64,000 bases of DNA from Subsaximicrobium wynnwilliamsii. Lineage in GTDB: Bacteria; Bacteroidota; Bacteroidia; Flavobacteriales; Flavobacteriaceae. Position 1 is the first letter of the stretch. Each line of letters begins with the position of its first letter. A program made the position numbers and the translations under genes. This document shows positions 52,398-60,662 of the stretch, piece after piece. The stretch lies in the NCBI RefSeq assembly GCF_007997225.1, contig NZ_VORM01000011.1:62001-126000 (forward strand), given 5' to 3'. The notes under the pieces were generated by a model, which saw only the letters and a program-made list of their open reading frames with translations, was not told where the DNA came from and ran no database searches.

Positions 52398-53123
52398 TTA
52401 GTGCATAGGCACCTCAATCAACAACAACTCCGAATCTTCTTTAGAATTGATTATGAATGAATCCGTTTCTGAAACACCTATCGCATCCCTTTGCTGTAGC
52501 TCATCTGTTCCAATTGAAACAGTACCGTGAATCGTCATTATATAAACACCTTGAGTTTTACCACCGACAGTGTAATCAAAGGTTTTTCCTTTGCTTAAAT
52601 CCAATCTGGAAATTTTGGCGTTTTGATGAATATGCAGACTTCCATCAACTGGACTATCAATTGAAGACACGACGGTTTGGAGCTTATCTCGACGTGCTGA
52701 AGCATCGAATCGCTTCTGTCCATAACGCGGCTCCACGTTGCGTTTATTTGGCATGATCCATATTTGGAATAGATTCAAGTGTTCATCATTGCTTCCGTTC
52801 ATTTCGGAGTGCGACACCCCAGTGCCGGCAGACATAATCTGAACCTCTCCAGCTTCAATCGCTTGCCAAGCATCTTTCATAGTATCGCGATGCTTCAAAC
52901 TGCCACTCAATGGGATTGTGATGATTTCCATATTATCGTGCGGGTGGGTTCCAAAACCCATTTTTGCCGCAATAATGTCATCATTTAAAACGCGTAATGC
53001 GCCGAAGCTCATTTTGTCTTTATCAAAATAATTCGCGAAACTAAAGGAATGGTTGGCCTGCAACCAGCCGTGATTGGCCTGGCCTCTATCTGCTGCTTTG
53101 TGTATCACTGTTTTCATATCCAT
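52398..53123 (-). CDS. Pirin-family protein
   Basis: The 241-residue protein (start at ATG 53123; ATG 53117, MKTVIHKAADRG, is equally possible) is a bicupin of the pirin/YhhW group: QANHSFSFANYFDKDKMSFG, FGTHPHDNMEIITIPLSGSL with metal-binding His residues, GTGVSHSEMNGSNDEHLNLF, and QIWIMPNKRNVEPRY. Pirins bind Fe or Mn and several oxidise quercetin-like compounds. An inverted repeat (53184-53207) lies between this gene and the MarR gene. Together with MarR and FMN reductase it fits a redox or electrophile response. Confidence 0.9.
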   Translation of the reverse strand: MDMKTVIHKAADRGQANHGWLQANHSFSFANYFDKDKMSFGALRVLNDDIIAAKMGFGTHPHDNMEIITIPLSGSLKHRDTMKDAWQAIEAGEVQIMSAGTGVSHSEMNGSNDEHLNLFQIWIMPNKRNVEPRYGQKRFDASARRDKLQTVVSSIDSPVDGSLHIHQNAKISRLDLSKGKTFDYTVGGKTQGVYIMTIHGTVSIGTDELQQRDAIGVSETDSFIINSKEDSELLLIEVPMH

Positions 53124-53183
53124 GTTCCCTAAAGCGGGTATTGTTTGTGCTTGATTTAACTTTTAGGTGTAATATCTTGGTTA

Positions 53184-53207
53184 TCATAATTTTACTCAAT
53201 ATTATGA
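53184..53207. promoter_or_regulatory. Candidate operator upstream of the pirin gene
   Basis: TCATAAT-N10-ATTATGA is an exact inverted repeat, 60-80 bp before the pirin start. It shares the TCATAA/TTATGA arms with the repeat at 54503-54526. It could bind the MarR protein encoded next to it. Confidence 0.45.
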
Positions 53208-53227
53208 GACTAAAGTTTTTAAAAGGA

Positions 53228-53665
53228 CTAGCGCATCTTATCTAAAAGTGTGCTGAGTTGTTCGGCTTCTATTTCAGAGAGGTTTTTTAGTAACTCCTGG
53301 TTAAGATCGCTGGGAATTGAAGTCAAAAGTTCGTCTCCTTTATTGGTCAATTTAATTTTGACAACCCGACGATCTGCTTCCGAAGCAATACGAGAAATGA
53401 GTTGTTTGGCGCAGAGCTTATCCATCAAACGGGTGGTATTGGGTGAGCGCTCAATCATGCGATCCTTTATGGTTTGCACCTTCAAGGGTTCTGCCGAGCC
53501 GCGAAGAATCCTTAAGATATTATATTGTTGCGGCGAGATTCCGTAGCTTTTCAAATAGCTTGTTTGTGCACTCGAAATCCAATTGGCGGTATAAAGAATA
53601 TTCAGCAAGGCCTTGACACGATGGCTGGTAAATCTCGAGTGGATGTCCTTAGCTAAGTCTCCCAT
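53228..53665 (-). CDS. MarR-family transcriptional regulator
   Basis: The 145-residue protein has the MarR winged helix: an N-terminal helix (KALLNILYTANWISSAQTSY), the SPQQYNILRILRGSAEPLKV helix-turn, QTIKDRMIERSPNTTRLMDK (recognition helix), and wing DRRVVKIKLTNKGDELLTSI. The dimerisation helices lie at both ends. It has no obvious redox Cys pair. MarR proteins of this type repress genes until a small phenolic or electrophile binds. It is downstream of a GNAT gene and an FMN reductase in the same orientation, and probably controls them and pirin. Confidence 0.92.
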   Translation of the reverse strand: MGDLAKDIHSRFTSHRVKALLNILYTANWISSAQTSYLKSYGISPQQYNILRILRGSAEPLKVQTIKDRMIERSPNTTRLMDKLCAKQLISRIASEADRRVVKIKLTNKGDELLTSIPSDLNQELLKNLSEIEAEQLSTLLDKMR

Positions 53666-53695
53666 ATCATCTCATTTTTTTTAATTCCGAAGCAG

Positions 53696-53977
53696 TCAAA
53701 TTAAAACATCGTTATAATCTGTATTTTTCTTTAAGGCCGATTTTGCATAACTGCAAGTCGCTCTAACCTTCAAGTTGTGTTCTCTCGCATAAGCCACGGC
53801 AGCATCCAATAATTTATGGGCGACACCCTGTCCTTGAAGCGATTCATCCACTTCGGTATGGTCGATGTTCATTTTAGCGTCGGTTTCCTGCTGAAAGGTC
53901 ATCTTAGCGACTTCATTTCCTTGTTTTTCAATATAAAATCGACCGCCTTTAGCGTTAATTTCTGTTTTGATTTCCAC
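53696..53977 (-). CDS. YjdJ/PF14542-like GNAT acetyltransferase
   Basis: The 93-residue protein starts with GTG at 53977, overlapping the last base of the FMN reductase stop (TAGTG). It has the small GNAT fold typical of this group: RFYIEKQGNEVAKMTFQQ, NIDHTEVDESLQGQGVAHKL (acetyl-CoA loop Q-x-x-G-V-A) and VRATCSYAKSALKKN. No extra domain is present. The substrate is unknown. Its overlap with the reductase indicates tight coexpression, and the MarR gene follows 31 bp later. Confidence 0.85.
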   Translation of the reverse strand: MEIKTEINAKGGRFYIEKQGNEVAKMTFQQETDAKMNIDHTEVDESLQGQGVAHKLLDAAVAYAREHNLKVRATCSYAKSALKKNTDYNDVLI

Positions 53978-54507
53978 TATAAGCTGTTTTTAAATTGTTT
54001 GACTTCTTCCAATAGTTCTGTATTCATGGCTTCATTGGTAATTTTTCCGTCGGAAAAATTCTCGTTAAAAGACGGCAATGAGAACTTACCAACAATATTG
54101 GCATCATGACGCGGAAAGCGATCCATCGCCATCTCCAAAACCGATTGGCCTCCCTTCGCTCCTGGTGAGGTCGCCATTAAAAGCATTGGTTTCCCCAACC
54201 AGTTCTTCTGCTCAGCCCGTGACAGCCAATCAAAAAGATTTTTAAATACTGCGGAATAGGCTCCGTTGTTTTCAGCAAGCGAAAGGATGATGCCATCTGT
54301 TGTTTTGAGTAATTCCAAAAACCGAGTCGCATTATTCGGAATGCCTTCCGAAGCCTCCAAATCCTTACTGTAAATAGGCGTAGTGAAATCGTTGAGGTCT
54401 AAAATAAGCGCTTCGGCATTGTCCACCAAAAAAGCGGCGTAAGTCGCCAATTGCTTGTTAATGGAATCTGAACTGTTGCTACCTGCAAAGGCTATAATGT
54501 GTTTCAT
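53977..54507 (-). CDS. NADPH-dependent FMN reductase
   Basis: The 176-residue flavodoxin-fold protein begins KHIIAFAGSNSSDSINKQLA, with the GSxxxxSxN FMN-phosphate loop, and has ADGIILSLAENNGAYSAVFK (read here as TTDGIILSLAENNGAYSA) and GKPMLLMATSPGAKGGQSVL loops typical of the NADPH_FMN_red/ArsH-like family. It likely reduces FMN or quinones with NAD(P)H. An inverted repeat (TTCATAAA-N8-TTTATGAA) covers its start codon. It is the first gene of the operon with GNAT and MarR. Confidence 0.88.
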   Translation of the reverse strand: MKHIIAFAGSNSSDSINKQLATYAAFLVDNAEALILDLNDFTTPIYSKDLEASEGIPNNATRFLELLKTTDGIILSLAENNGAYSAVFKNLFDWLSRAEQKNWLGKPMLLMATSPGAKGGQSVLEMAMDRFPRHDANIVGKFSLPSFNENFSDGKITNEAMNTELLEEVKQFKNSL

Positions 54508-54526
54508 AAATTAAAGTGTTTATGAA
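54503..54526. promoter_or_regulatory. Candidate operator at the FMN reductase start
   Basis: TTCATAAA (54503-54510) and TTTATGAA (54519-54526) form an inverted repeat with an 8-bp spacer over the ATG. The inner arms TCATAA/TTATGA recur upstream of pirin. It may be a MarR operator or an initiation-region hairpin. Confidence 0.5.
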
Positions 54527-54648
54527 GTGAAGGTAATTAAAATGCATTTATCTTCCAAGGAAACTATTTCCGTGTCATTCATTTTAACAAAACATTCACT
54601 TCCACAACTTCTTTAGGTTTTGTAAATTCGTTCCAAACTTAAAAACTC

Positions 54649-56277
54649 ATGGATTTAAACTTCAACAAAAACGAAGATCACAATAAGTTACTGCTTTCCG
54701 ATTTGAGAAAACGCTTGGCGCAAGTGAAATTGGGCGGCGGTCAAAAGCGCATCGATAAACATCACGAAAAAGGCAAAATGACCGCAAGGGAGCGCGTTGA
54801 TTTTCTTTTGGACTCCAAAAAACCATCCATTGAAATCGCTGCTTTTGCTGGCGAGGACATGTATGAAGAACATGGTGGCTGCCCCTCTGGAGGTGTTGTG
54901 GTTAAAATGGGTTATGTGAAAGGCAAGCAATGCATTGTCGTTGCCAATGATGCCACCGTGAAAGCTGGCGCTTGGTTCCCCATCACAGGGAAGAAAAATT
55001 TGAGAGCACAGGAAATCGCCATAGAAAACCGATTGCCAATTATCTATTTGGTGGATTCTGCCGGTGTTTATTTGCCTTTGCAGGATGAGATTTTCCCCGA
55101 TAAGGAACATTTTGGGCGCATCTTTAGGAACAACGCGGTGATGAGCAGCATGGGCATTACCCAAATTGCAGCGGTCATGGGCAGTTGTGTCGCTGGTGGT
55201 GCTTATTTGCCAATTATGAGCGATGAGGCCTTGATTGTCGAAAAAACCGGAAGTATTTTTCTCGCCGGAAGCTATCTCGTCAAAGCAGCCATTGGAGAAT
55301 CCATTGATAATGAAACGCTCGGTGGCGCCACGACGCATTGTGAAATCTCTGGGGTTACCGATTATAAAGCCAAGGATGATAAGGATGCGCTGGAAACCAT
55401 CCAACGTTTGATGGATAAAATTGGCGATTACGACAAAGCCGGATTTAATAGGGTTGACGCTAAAAAGCCGAAAGAAAACGTGGATGATATCTTCGGAATA
55501 GTGCCTCGTTCGCGGGCCGATCAATATGATATGAAAGAAATCATCAAACGTTTGGTAGACAAAAGCGAATTTGATGAATATAAGGAAGGCTACGGAAAAA
55601 CCATCATAACCGCATACGCGAGAATTGATGGATGGTCTGTTGGGATTGTCGCCAATCAACGCAAATTGGTAAAAACCAAAGGCGGCGAAATGCAGTTTGG
55701 TGGCGTGATCTACAACGACAGTGCCGATAAGGCCACACGATTTATCGCCAACTGCAATCAAAAGAAAATCCCTTTGGTGTTTTTGCAGGATGTTACTGGT
55801 TTTATGGTGGGCAGTAAATCTGAACATGGTGGCATCATCAAAGATGGTGCTAAAATGGTAAATGCCGTGAGCAACTCCGTTGTGCCTAAATTCACCATCA
55901 TTATTGGCAATAGTTACGGCGCAGGAAATTACGCCATGTGCGGTAAAGCCTACGATCCACGGTTGATCGTCGCTTGGCCAAGTGCTGAATTGGCGGTAAT
56001 GAGCGGTAATAGCGCAGCAAAAGTGTTGTTACAGATTGAAACTGCCTCCCTCAAGAAAAAGGGCGAGAAAATTACCGAGGAAAAAGAAAAGGAACTTTTT
56101 GACAAGATCAAGAACCGTTATGACAAACAAGTGTCGCCGTATTACGCAGCCGCTAGAATCTGGACTGATGCCGTGATTGATCCCTTAGACACTAGAACGT
56201 GGATTAGCATGGGGATTGAAGCTGCAAACCACGCCCCTATTGAGAAGAAGTTTAATATGGGTGTTTTACAGGTTTAA
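54649..56277 (+). CDS. Acyl-CoA carboxylase carboxyltransferase (beta) subunit
   Basis: The 542-residue protein has the two crotonase-like domains of the propionyl-/methylcrotonoyl-CoA carboxylase beta subunit: KMTARERVDFLLD near residue 45, the N-terminal acyl-CoA domain with GAWFPITGKKNLRAQEIAIE, SAGVYLPLQDEIFPDKEHFG, and the C-terminal domain with FLQDVTGFMVGSKSEHGGII, GAKMVNAVSNSVVPKFTIII and GNSYGAGNYAMCGKAYDPRL. It transfers CO2 from biotin to an acyl-CoA. The biotin-carboxylase/carrier subunit is not in the window. The motif pattern (GAGNYAMCGK) slightly favours a methylcrotonoyl-type over a propionyl-type enzyme, which I cannot settle. Confidence 0.9.
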   Translation: MDLNFNKNEDHNKLLLSDLRKRLAQVKLGGGQKRIDKHHEKGKMTARERVDFLLDSKKPSIEIAAFAGEDMYEEHGGCPSGGVVVKMGYVKGKQCIVVANDATVKAGAWFPITGKKNLRAQEIAIENRLPIIYLVDSAGVYLPLQDEIFPDKEHFGRIFRNNAVMSSMGITQIAAVMGSCVAGGAYLPIMSDEALIVEKTGSIFLAGSYLVKAAIGESIDNETLGGATTHCEISGVTDYKAKDDKDALETIQRLMDKIGDYDKAGFNRVDAKKPKENVDDIFGIVPRSRADQYDMKEIIKRLVDKSEFDEYKEGYGKTIITAYARIDGWSVGIVANQRKLVKTKGGEMQFGGVIYNDSADKATRFIANCNQKKIPLVFLQDVTGFMVGSKSEHGGIIKDGAKMVNAVSNSVVPKFTIIIGNSYGAGNYAMCGKAYDPRLIVAWPSAELAVMSGNSAAKVLLQIETASLKKKGEKITEEKEKELFDKIKNRYDKQVSPYYAAARIWTDAVIDPLDTRTWISMGIEAANHAPIEKKFNMGVLQV

Positions 56278-56318
56278 TTCTTGAGATTCCAAAATGCAAT
56301 CATAAAATTTCAAATTTC

Positions 56319-56361
56319 AGGATGGTAAAAAGAGATAGATTAGTCTCGATTTTACCATCCT
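56319..56361. repeat. Long hairpin spanning the pccB-MFS-fragment junction
   Basis: AGGATGGTAAAA (56319-56330) pairs with TTTTACCATCCT (56350-56361), and an inner GAGA/TCTC pair lengthens the stem. The right arm is also the start of the duplicated MFS sequence. No T-run follows. It may be a terminator for the carboxylase gene formed by the rearrangement. Confidence 0.55.
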
Positions 56362-56551
56362 ACTTTTGATCCTTGGCGGCGAAGCAGTATTCATATTGCC
56401 GTTTGTGCTCCAGCGAACATTTAGACCCACTTTTTTAGAGACCTTTGCCATCACCAACACCCAACTTGGCAGTTGCTTTTCGGTCTATGGCATTGTGGCG
56501 TTATTTTCTTATTTGTTTGGTGGGCCATTGGCAGGAAATTTTCGTCTGTAG
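56354..56551 (+). pseudogene. Duplicated 5' fragment of the downstream MFS gene
   Basis: The frame from 56354 to a TAG at 56549 encodes residues about 10-73 of an MFS protein (GEAVFILPFVLQR, RPTFLETFAI, FSVYGIVALFSYLFGGPLA) and matches codons 10-73 of the full gene (57774-57965) at 53 of 59 compared residues. No start is present. It is a relic of a duplication around the intervening barrel-protein gene. Confidence 0.85.
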
Positions 56552-56732
56552 GTTTAGAAATTGACTGTTTTACTTTAACTAAATCAAGGATAAATTCTAT
56601 TTCAGTAATATTCAAAATTCAGTTCAATCGTAAACTATTGAAGTTCAAGCATACTCCACATAATTGAAAAACACCCTTAAAACATGGCTTAATTGTTGAC
56701 CTAAAAATGCACATAACTTTAAAACTATTATT

Positions 56733-57371
56733 GTGAGAAAATTATGTACAGTATTGTTTTTGGTAATTACTGCATCCATTTATGGACAGGACAATGAAGA
56801 GAAATTTCTAATTGAAACCGGAACCTGGAATTTAGAAGGTTCCTTTTCAATAAACTCCGCAAAAAGCGAATTTTTTGAGAATGACAATTTAAAAAGCGAG
56901 TTTTTTGGCTTTAGTATCTCGCCTAAGGTCGGATACGCCATTCAAGACAATCTTGTTATTGGATTGGGTTTAGGGTACTCATATTCAGAATCTGAATTTG
57001 GGAATCAACAAGCATTAAATAGCGACAGAAATAGTAATTCTTATAGTATTTTTCCCTACATAAAGAAATTTATTCCCATTGGAAAAAAAATGGCTTTTCA
57101 TCTTCAGGGCGAAACCAGATATTCATTGGGCAGCACCAATTTTGAAAATAGTGGTATTGAAGAAAGAGAAAGTAAATCTTTCTTTATTGGTATTAGACCT
57201 GGAGTAAGTTACTTTCTATCAAAAAGCATTTTACTTCAAGCAAATTTTGGTCAGTTGGGCTACGAGAATAATCAAATAAAAGTTGGTGATACGGATGATT
57301 CTGAAACAGATGTTTTTGGGTTTGATATCAGTTCCTCAAATATTATATTCGGGTTGACGGTACTTTTTTAA
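56733..57371 (+). CDS. Outer-membrane beta-barrel protein
   Basis: The 212-residue protein begins with GTG at 56733 (no nearby in-frame ATG) and a signal peptide (RKLCTVLFLVITASIYGQ). The mature part has eight to ten amphipathic strands (FFGFSISPKVGYAIQDNLVI, GLGLGYSYSESEFGNQ, FLSKSILLQANFGQLGYENN, SSNIIFGLTVLF) and ends in a strand with Phe at the C-terminus, as outer-membrane barrels do. It fits the OmpA/OmpW-like or 'outer membrane beta-barrel' class. It lies between the MFS fragment and the full MFS gene and may have arrived with the duplication. Confidence 0.78.
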   Translation: MRKLCTVLFLVITASIYGQDNEEKFLIETGTWNLEGSFSINSAKSEFFENDNLKSEFFGFSISPKVGYAIQDNLVIGLGLGYSYSESEFGNQQALNSDRNSNSYSIFPYIKKFIPIGKKMAFHLQGETRYSLGSTNFENSGIEERESKSFFIGIRPGVSYFLSKSILLQANFGQLGYENNQIKVGDTDDSETDVFGFDISSSNIIFGLTVLF

Positions 57372-57522
57372 GATTACTAAATAATGATGGTTGAAGTTGT
57401 TTTATAACACCTACAAATTTCACTTTTTTGCCTCACACCGCTTTTATATGAAGTGAATGCGACATCTCCCTACATTATAGTTCTTATCAAAAAGGGCTTA
57501 TCTCTTTTAAAATACCAAAATG

Positions 57523-57549
57523 AAAGTTCGGCTAAAACCGAACTTTTTT
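57523..57549 (+). terminator. Intrinsic terminator after the barrel-protein gene
   Basis: AAAGTTCGG (57523-57531) pairs with CCGAACTTT (57538-57546) around a 6-nt loop, followed by T-run TTT. It may also end the minus-strand reading frame at 57559. Confidence 0.85.
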
Positions 57550-57558
57550 AGTATATAT

Positions 57559-57714
57559 TTACCGTTGTTTATGAAGCTGCAGTAATCCACAAACTGGCAC
57601 CCATAAGATTAGCACCAAAAGAGTAGAAAAGAAATACACAAGTGAGGGAAAACCTTTGTTTGAGTTGAGGGTTTTTACCAATTGCCCACTAAATTTTACA
57701 AACGAAACCATAAA
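57559..57714 (-). CDS. Possible small membrane protein
   Basis: From ATG 57714 the frame gives about 51 residues (FMVSFVKFSGQLVKTLNSNK, then a hydrophobic segment FFSTLLVLILWVPVCGLLQL and HKQR). The frame extends upstream to 57771 but there it overlaps the MFS start. The terminator at 57523-57549 lies directly downstream on this strand. I think a real microprotein is possible but unproven. Confidence 0.35.
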   Translation of the reverse strand, partial: FMVSFVKFSGQLVKTLNSNKGFPSLVYFFSTLLVLILWVPVCGLLQLHKQR

Positions 57715-57746
57715 CATCATTAAAAAGACTACAATTCTTACCAATC

Positions 57747-59057
57747 TTGAAAACAAAACTAAAATCAACACTAACCATCATCCTTCTTATCTTAGCCGGT
57801 GAGGCCGTCTTTATCCTACCTTTTGTTCTTCAACGCATATTTAGACCCACCTTTTTAGAAACCTTTGCCATCAACAACACGCAACTTGGCAGTTGTTTTT
57901 CGGTCTATGGCATTGTAGCGTTATTTTCTTATTTGTTCGGTGGGCCATTGGCAGATAAATTTAGACCACATGTTTTAATGTCGGTCGCTTTGATTTTAAC
58001 AGCCTCTGGCGGATTTTATCTCGCCTCCTACCCTTCACTTTTAAATTTGCACATTCTTTACGGTTTTTGGGGCTTTACCACCATATTCCTGTTTTGGGCA
58101 GCAATGATCAAAGCCACTAGAATTTGGGGCGGTAAAAACCGACAGGGCATCGCTTTCGGGTTTTTGGATGGTGGGCGCGGATTGGTGGCTGCGCTTTTTG
58201 GCTCTGCCGGTGTATTTGTGTTTTCGCTCTACATATCCAAGGACATTGAATTTACAACTTTACAAGAACGACAAATCGCTTTTAAGCAGGTCATTCTTTA
58301 TGCGTCTATCGTGATTTCCGTTATTGGTGTATTGGTTTTCTTTTTTTTGAAGAACCTACAATCAAGCACTGCGGATTCTGATTTATCTGTAGAGACGATG
58401 GCAGCTAATTCCCAAACCCTAACAATTGACAACTTTAAAGCAGTCATGCAATATAGAGCGGTTTGGCTCTTGATGATCATTATATTATGTGCCTATTTTG
58501 GTTATAAAATGACCGATATTTTCAGCTTGTACGCCAATCAAGTGATGTTGTACGATGAAATAAAATCTGCAAAAATTGGAACGTATTTACTGTACATGAG
58601 ACCAATTATCGGGGTGGTTATTGGGGGGCTTGCAGATAGGACCAGAGCCACACTTTGGATCGTTATTGGTTTTGTTTTAATGGTATTGACCAGTTTATTA
58701 TTTGCATCTGGTATCGTCAATTCAAACACAACACTGTTATTTGTATTATCAATTGGTATTATGGCCTTGGGCGTTTACTCGGCAAGAGTCCTATATTTTG
58801 CGGTTTTGGAAGAAGCTAAAATCCCATTGGCCATTACGGGCACTGCGGTTGGTTTTATCTCTGTGGTGGGTTATACGCCAGATATTTTTGCTGGCCCGCT
58901 TATGGGCTATTTTTTAGATGCCAATCCTGGTGCTGTTGGCCTTGAACATACTTTTGGGTTGATGGTAGGATTCTCTGTGGTTGGATTGGTGGCATCGGTT
59001 GTATTGTGGCGCCGCAGTGGCAAAGCGACCGTAATTACAAAACAAAAAAGTCGTTAA
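57747..59057 (+). CDS. MFS transporter
   Basis: The 436-residue protein starts with TTG at 57747, since no ATG occurs before residue 75 and the preserved N-terminus KTKLKSTLTIILLILAGEAV fits a first membrane helix. Twelve membrane segments are visible, with the conserved loop-2 motif GGPLADKFRPHVL (G-x-L-a-D-r-x-x-r/k) between helices 2 and 3. The family is the sugar/nucleoside-type MFS seen in Bacteroidota, but the substrate is unknown. Its first 73 codons are duplicated at 56354-56548. It is followed by 157 bp of gene-free sequence. Confidence 0.88.
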   Translation: MKTKLKSTLTIILLILAGEAVFILPFVLQRIFRPTFLETFAINNTQLGSCFSVYGIVALFSYLFGGPLADKFRPHVLMSVALILTASGGFYLASYPSLLNLHILYGFWGFTTIFLFWAAMIKATRIWGGKNRQGIAFGFLDGGRGLVAALFGSAGVFVFSLYISKDIEFTTLQERQIAFKQVILYASIVISVIGVLVFFFLKNLQSSTADSDLSVETMAANSQTLTIDNFKAVMQYRAVWLLMIIILCAYFGYKMTDIFSLYANQVMLYDEIKSAKIGTYLLYMRPIIGVVIGGLADRTRATLWIVIGFVLMVLTSLLFASGIVNSNTTLLFVLSIGIMALGVYSARVLYFAVLEEAKIPLAITGTAVGFISVVGYTPDIFAGPLMGYFLDANPGAVGLEHTFGLMVGFSVVGLVASVVLWRRSGKATVITKQKSR

Positions 59058-59214
59058 GCTTTTGCCAATCACACTGTAATAGTTACTGCAACCTACTTTC
59101 GCCATTGATCTCTGTAAACCTTTGCGAATTTTCGTTTAACAGCGTGGCTATTCTACAGGGTTTCACAACGCAGTACGAGTTTCACGTATAGAAAAGCCAA
59201 TTTACCTATTTAGC

Positions 59215-60552
59215 TTAATTACCCAGTTGCTCCTTAACTCGTGGTATGGTCAAAAGTTTGGTTTGTCTTCCGTTGACATAACGAAAACCGTCTGTTCCAT
59301 AAAAGCCAGCTTCTTCCAACATAATCCTGATATCCCGTTTCCACTCGGGGATGTTCACGGTAGTATTCAACTCTATGGCATAAACCGTGTTTGGATATAA
59401 AGGATAATCCCCTGCTCCTTCCACACCTTGTTGTGAATCCCACATCCCGATTGTGGGCCCAGCAGAATGTCCATAACTCCCAAGTGGATGTGTATATATC
59501 GAGGGTTTCAGTCCTTCTTCTTTAGCTGTACTTAAAGATTTCAATAAAATGTCGTTTCCTGTTTTTCCGGTTTCAAAATTAGCAGTGAATATATCCTGAA
59601 GTCGATTTCCTTCAGCTAGGGCGTCTGTTAAAAACTGTGGTGGTTTTGTTTCATTTGGTTTAAGAACATAGGCCAACTCTTGACAATCGGTATTGAGTCT
59701 TAAATAGGTAATCCCAAAATCACAATGTATCAAATCGCCTGGCATTATAATTTGTTGTTCTGGCCTATCTGAAAACGAATATAGGTGTCCTTGAAGCTCG
59801 TTCTGGGTTCGTTGCACATCAACCGTAGGATGAAACCAAGTTTCAAGACCTAAATCACTCACTTTTTGACGCATCCACCACTCTACATCAGAGGTTGTGG
59901 TGATGCCAGCCGTAATGACTTTTTCAGAAAAAGCTTCGGCAATAATATCGTGAGTAATAGCAACCAACTGATTGTAGATAACCATTTCACGTTCAGTTCT
60001 CGTTTCTATCCAAGCGACTGCCAATTTTTCTGCGGAAACCACTTTCGGTTTCAATTGTTTGGGCAAGATTTCCATAAATTCGTCAAAATCGGTTTTGTCA
60101 AGACCATCGGCAATATTGAAATGTTTGGAATAATTCAATCCAATCCTTTCCGGATTTCGTTCTTCAATAATCGCTACTAAGCGCTTCCATTGGTTAGGCT
60201 CTTGCTCTTTGTCCCATGCCGATTTAATGTTATCACCAAAATCATAACGCGCCACTGCTAATTTTTCTATCGTATTTTTAGCTGAGTCTCTATAGAAAAC
60301 GATTATCGTTCTACGTCTAGCATTGAGCCACTTTGCAGGAAGCATGGTTTTCAATACGGGGTCTTCGTTATATTCCCTTGAAATTAATATCCACATATCC
60401 AGTGCTGCTCGATCCATCAATTCTGGCAACACATTATTGAAGCGGTCTGCTAGAATCTCGTCTATGACTTGGGCCTGCTTTTCTACTGATAGAATTTGTT
60501 GGGCATTGAGCTGAAACGATAAAGACAAAAATAGCAAGCAAATTAGTTTCAT
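59215..60552 (-). CDS. Exported M24-family metallopeptidase (Xaa-Pro aminopeptidase-like)
   Basis: The 445-residue protein has a signal peptide (KLICLLFLSLSFQLNAQQ) and a creatinase-fold catalytic domain. The metal-binding residues are seen in order: HCDFGITYLRLNTDCQE (two Asp), GHSAGPTIGMWD (His), TVYAIELNTTV (Glu) and MLEEAGFYG (Glu). The N-terminal creatinase-N-like domain (about 25-160) precedes it (AALDMWILISREYNEDPVLK). It should release N-terminal residues from Xaa-Pro peptides or a related substrate in the periplasm. It stands alone, convergent with the MFS gene. Confidence 0.88.
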   Translation of the reverse strand: MKLICLLFLSLSFQLNAQQILSVEKQAQVIDEILADRFNNVLPELMDRAALDMWILISREYNEDPVLKTMLPAKWLNARRRTIIVFYRDSAKNTIEKLAVARYDFGDNIKSAWDKEQEPNQWKRLVAIIEERNPERIGLNYSKHFNIADGLDKTDFDEFMEILPKQLKPKVVSAEKLAVAWIETRTEREMVIYNQLVAITHDIIAEAFSEKVITAGITTTSDVEWWMRQKVSDLGLETWFHPTVDVQRTQNELQGHLYSFSDRPEQQIIMPGDLIHCDFGITYLRLNTDCQELAYVLKPNETKPPQFLTDALAEGNRLQDIFTANFETGKTGNDILLKSLSTAKEEGLKPSIYTHPLGSYGHSAGPTIGMWDSQQGVEGAGDYPLYPNTVYAIELNTTVNIPEWKRDIRIMLEEAGFYGTDGFRYVNGRQTKLLTIPRVKEQLGN

Positions 60553-60601
60553 GATCTTTGAGAATTTTCCTTAAAATTACTCAAAATTGAACACATTCAT
60601 T

Positions 60602-60627
60602 AAAAAAGCGGCTAGAAATAGCCGCTT
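60602..60627 (-). terminator. Intrinsic terminator after the vWA gene
   Basis: AAGCGGCTA pairs with TAGCCGCTT around GAAA, followed on the minus strand by a T-run (complement of AAAAA at 60602). It lies about 36 bp after the minus-strand stop at 60663. Confidence 0.9.
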
Positions 60628-60662
60628 CAATTTTGTGAAGTGATATTCTAAAAATCATCTTG

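Noticed and set aside
53816-54109. Plus-strand frame over the GNAT/FMN reductase junction
   Set aside because: It is an antisense shadow of two well-supported genes, with no domain of its own.
54688-55827. Open frame of about 379 codons antisense to the acyl-CoA carboxylase gene
   Set aside because: It mirrors the codon structure of the sense gene, gives a His/Phe-rich product without any domain and has no promoter or operon context. Similar long antisense frames in parC, parE and ychF were rejected for the same reason.
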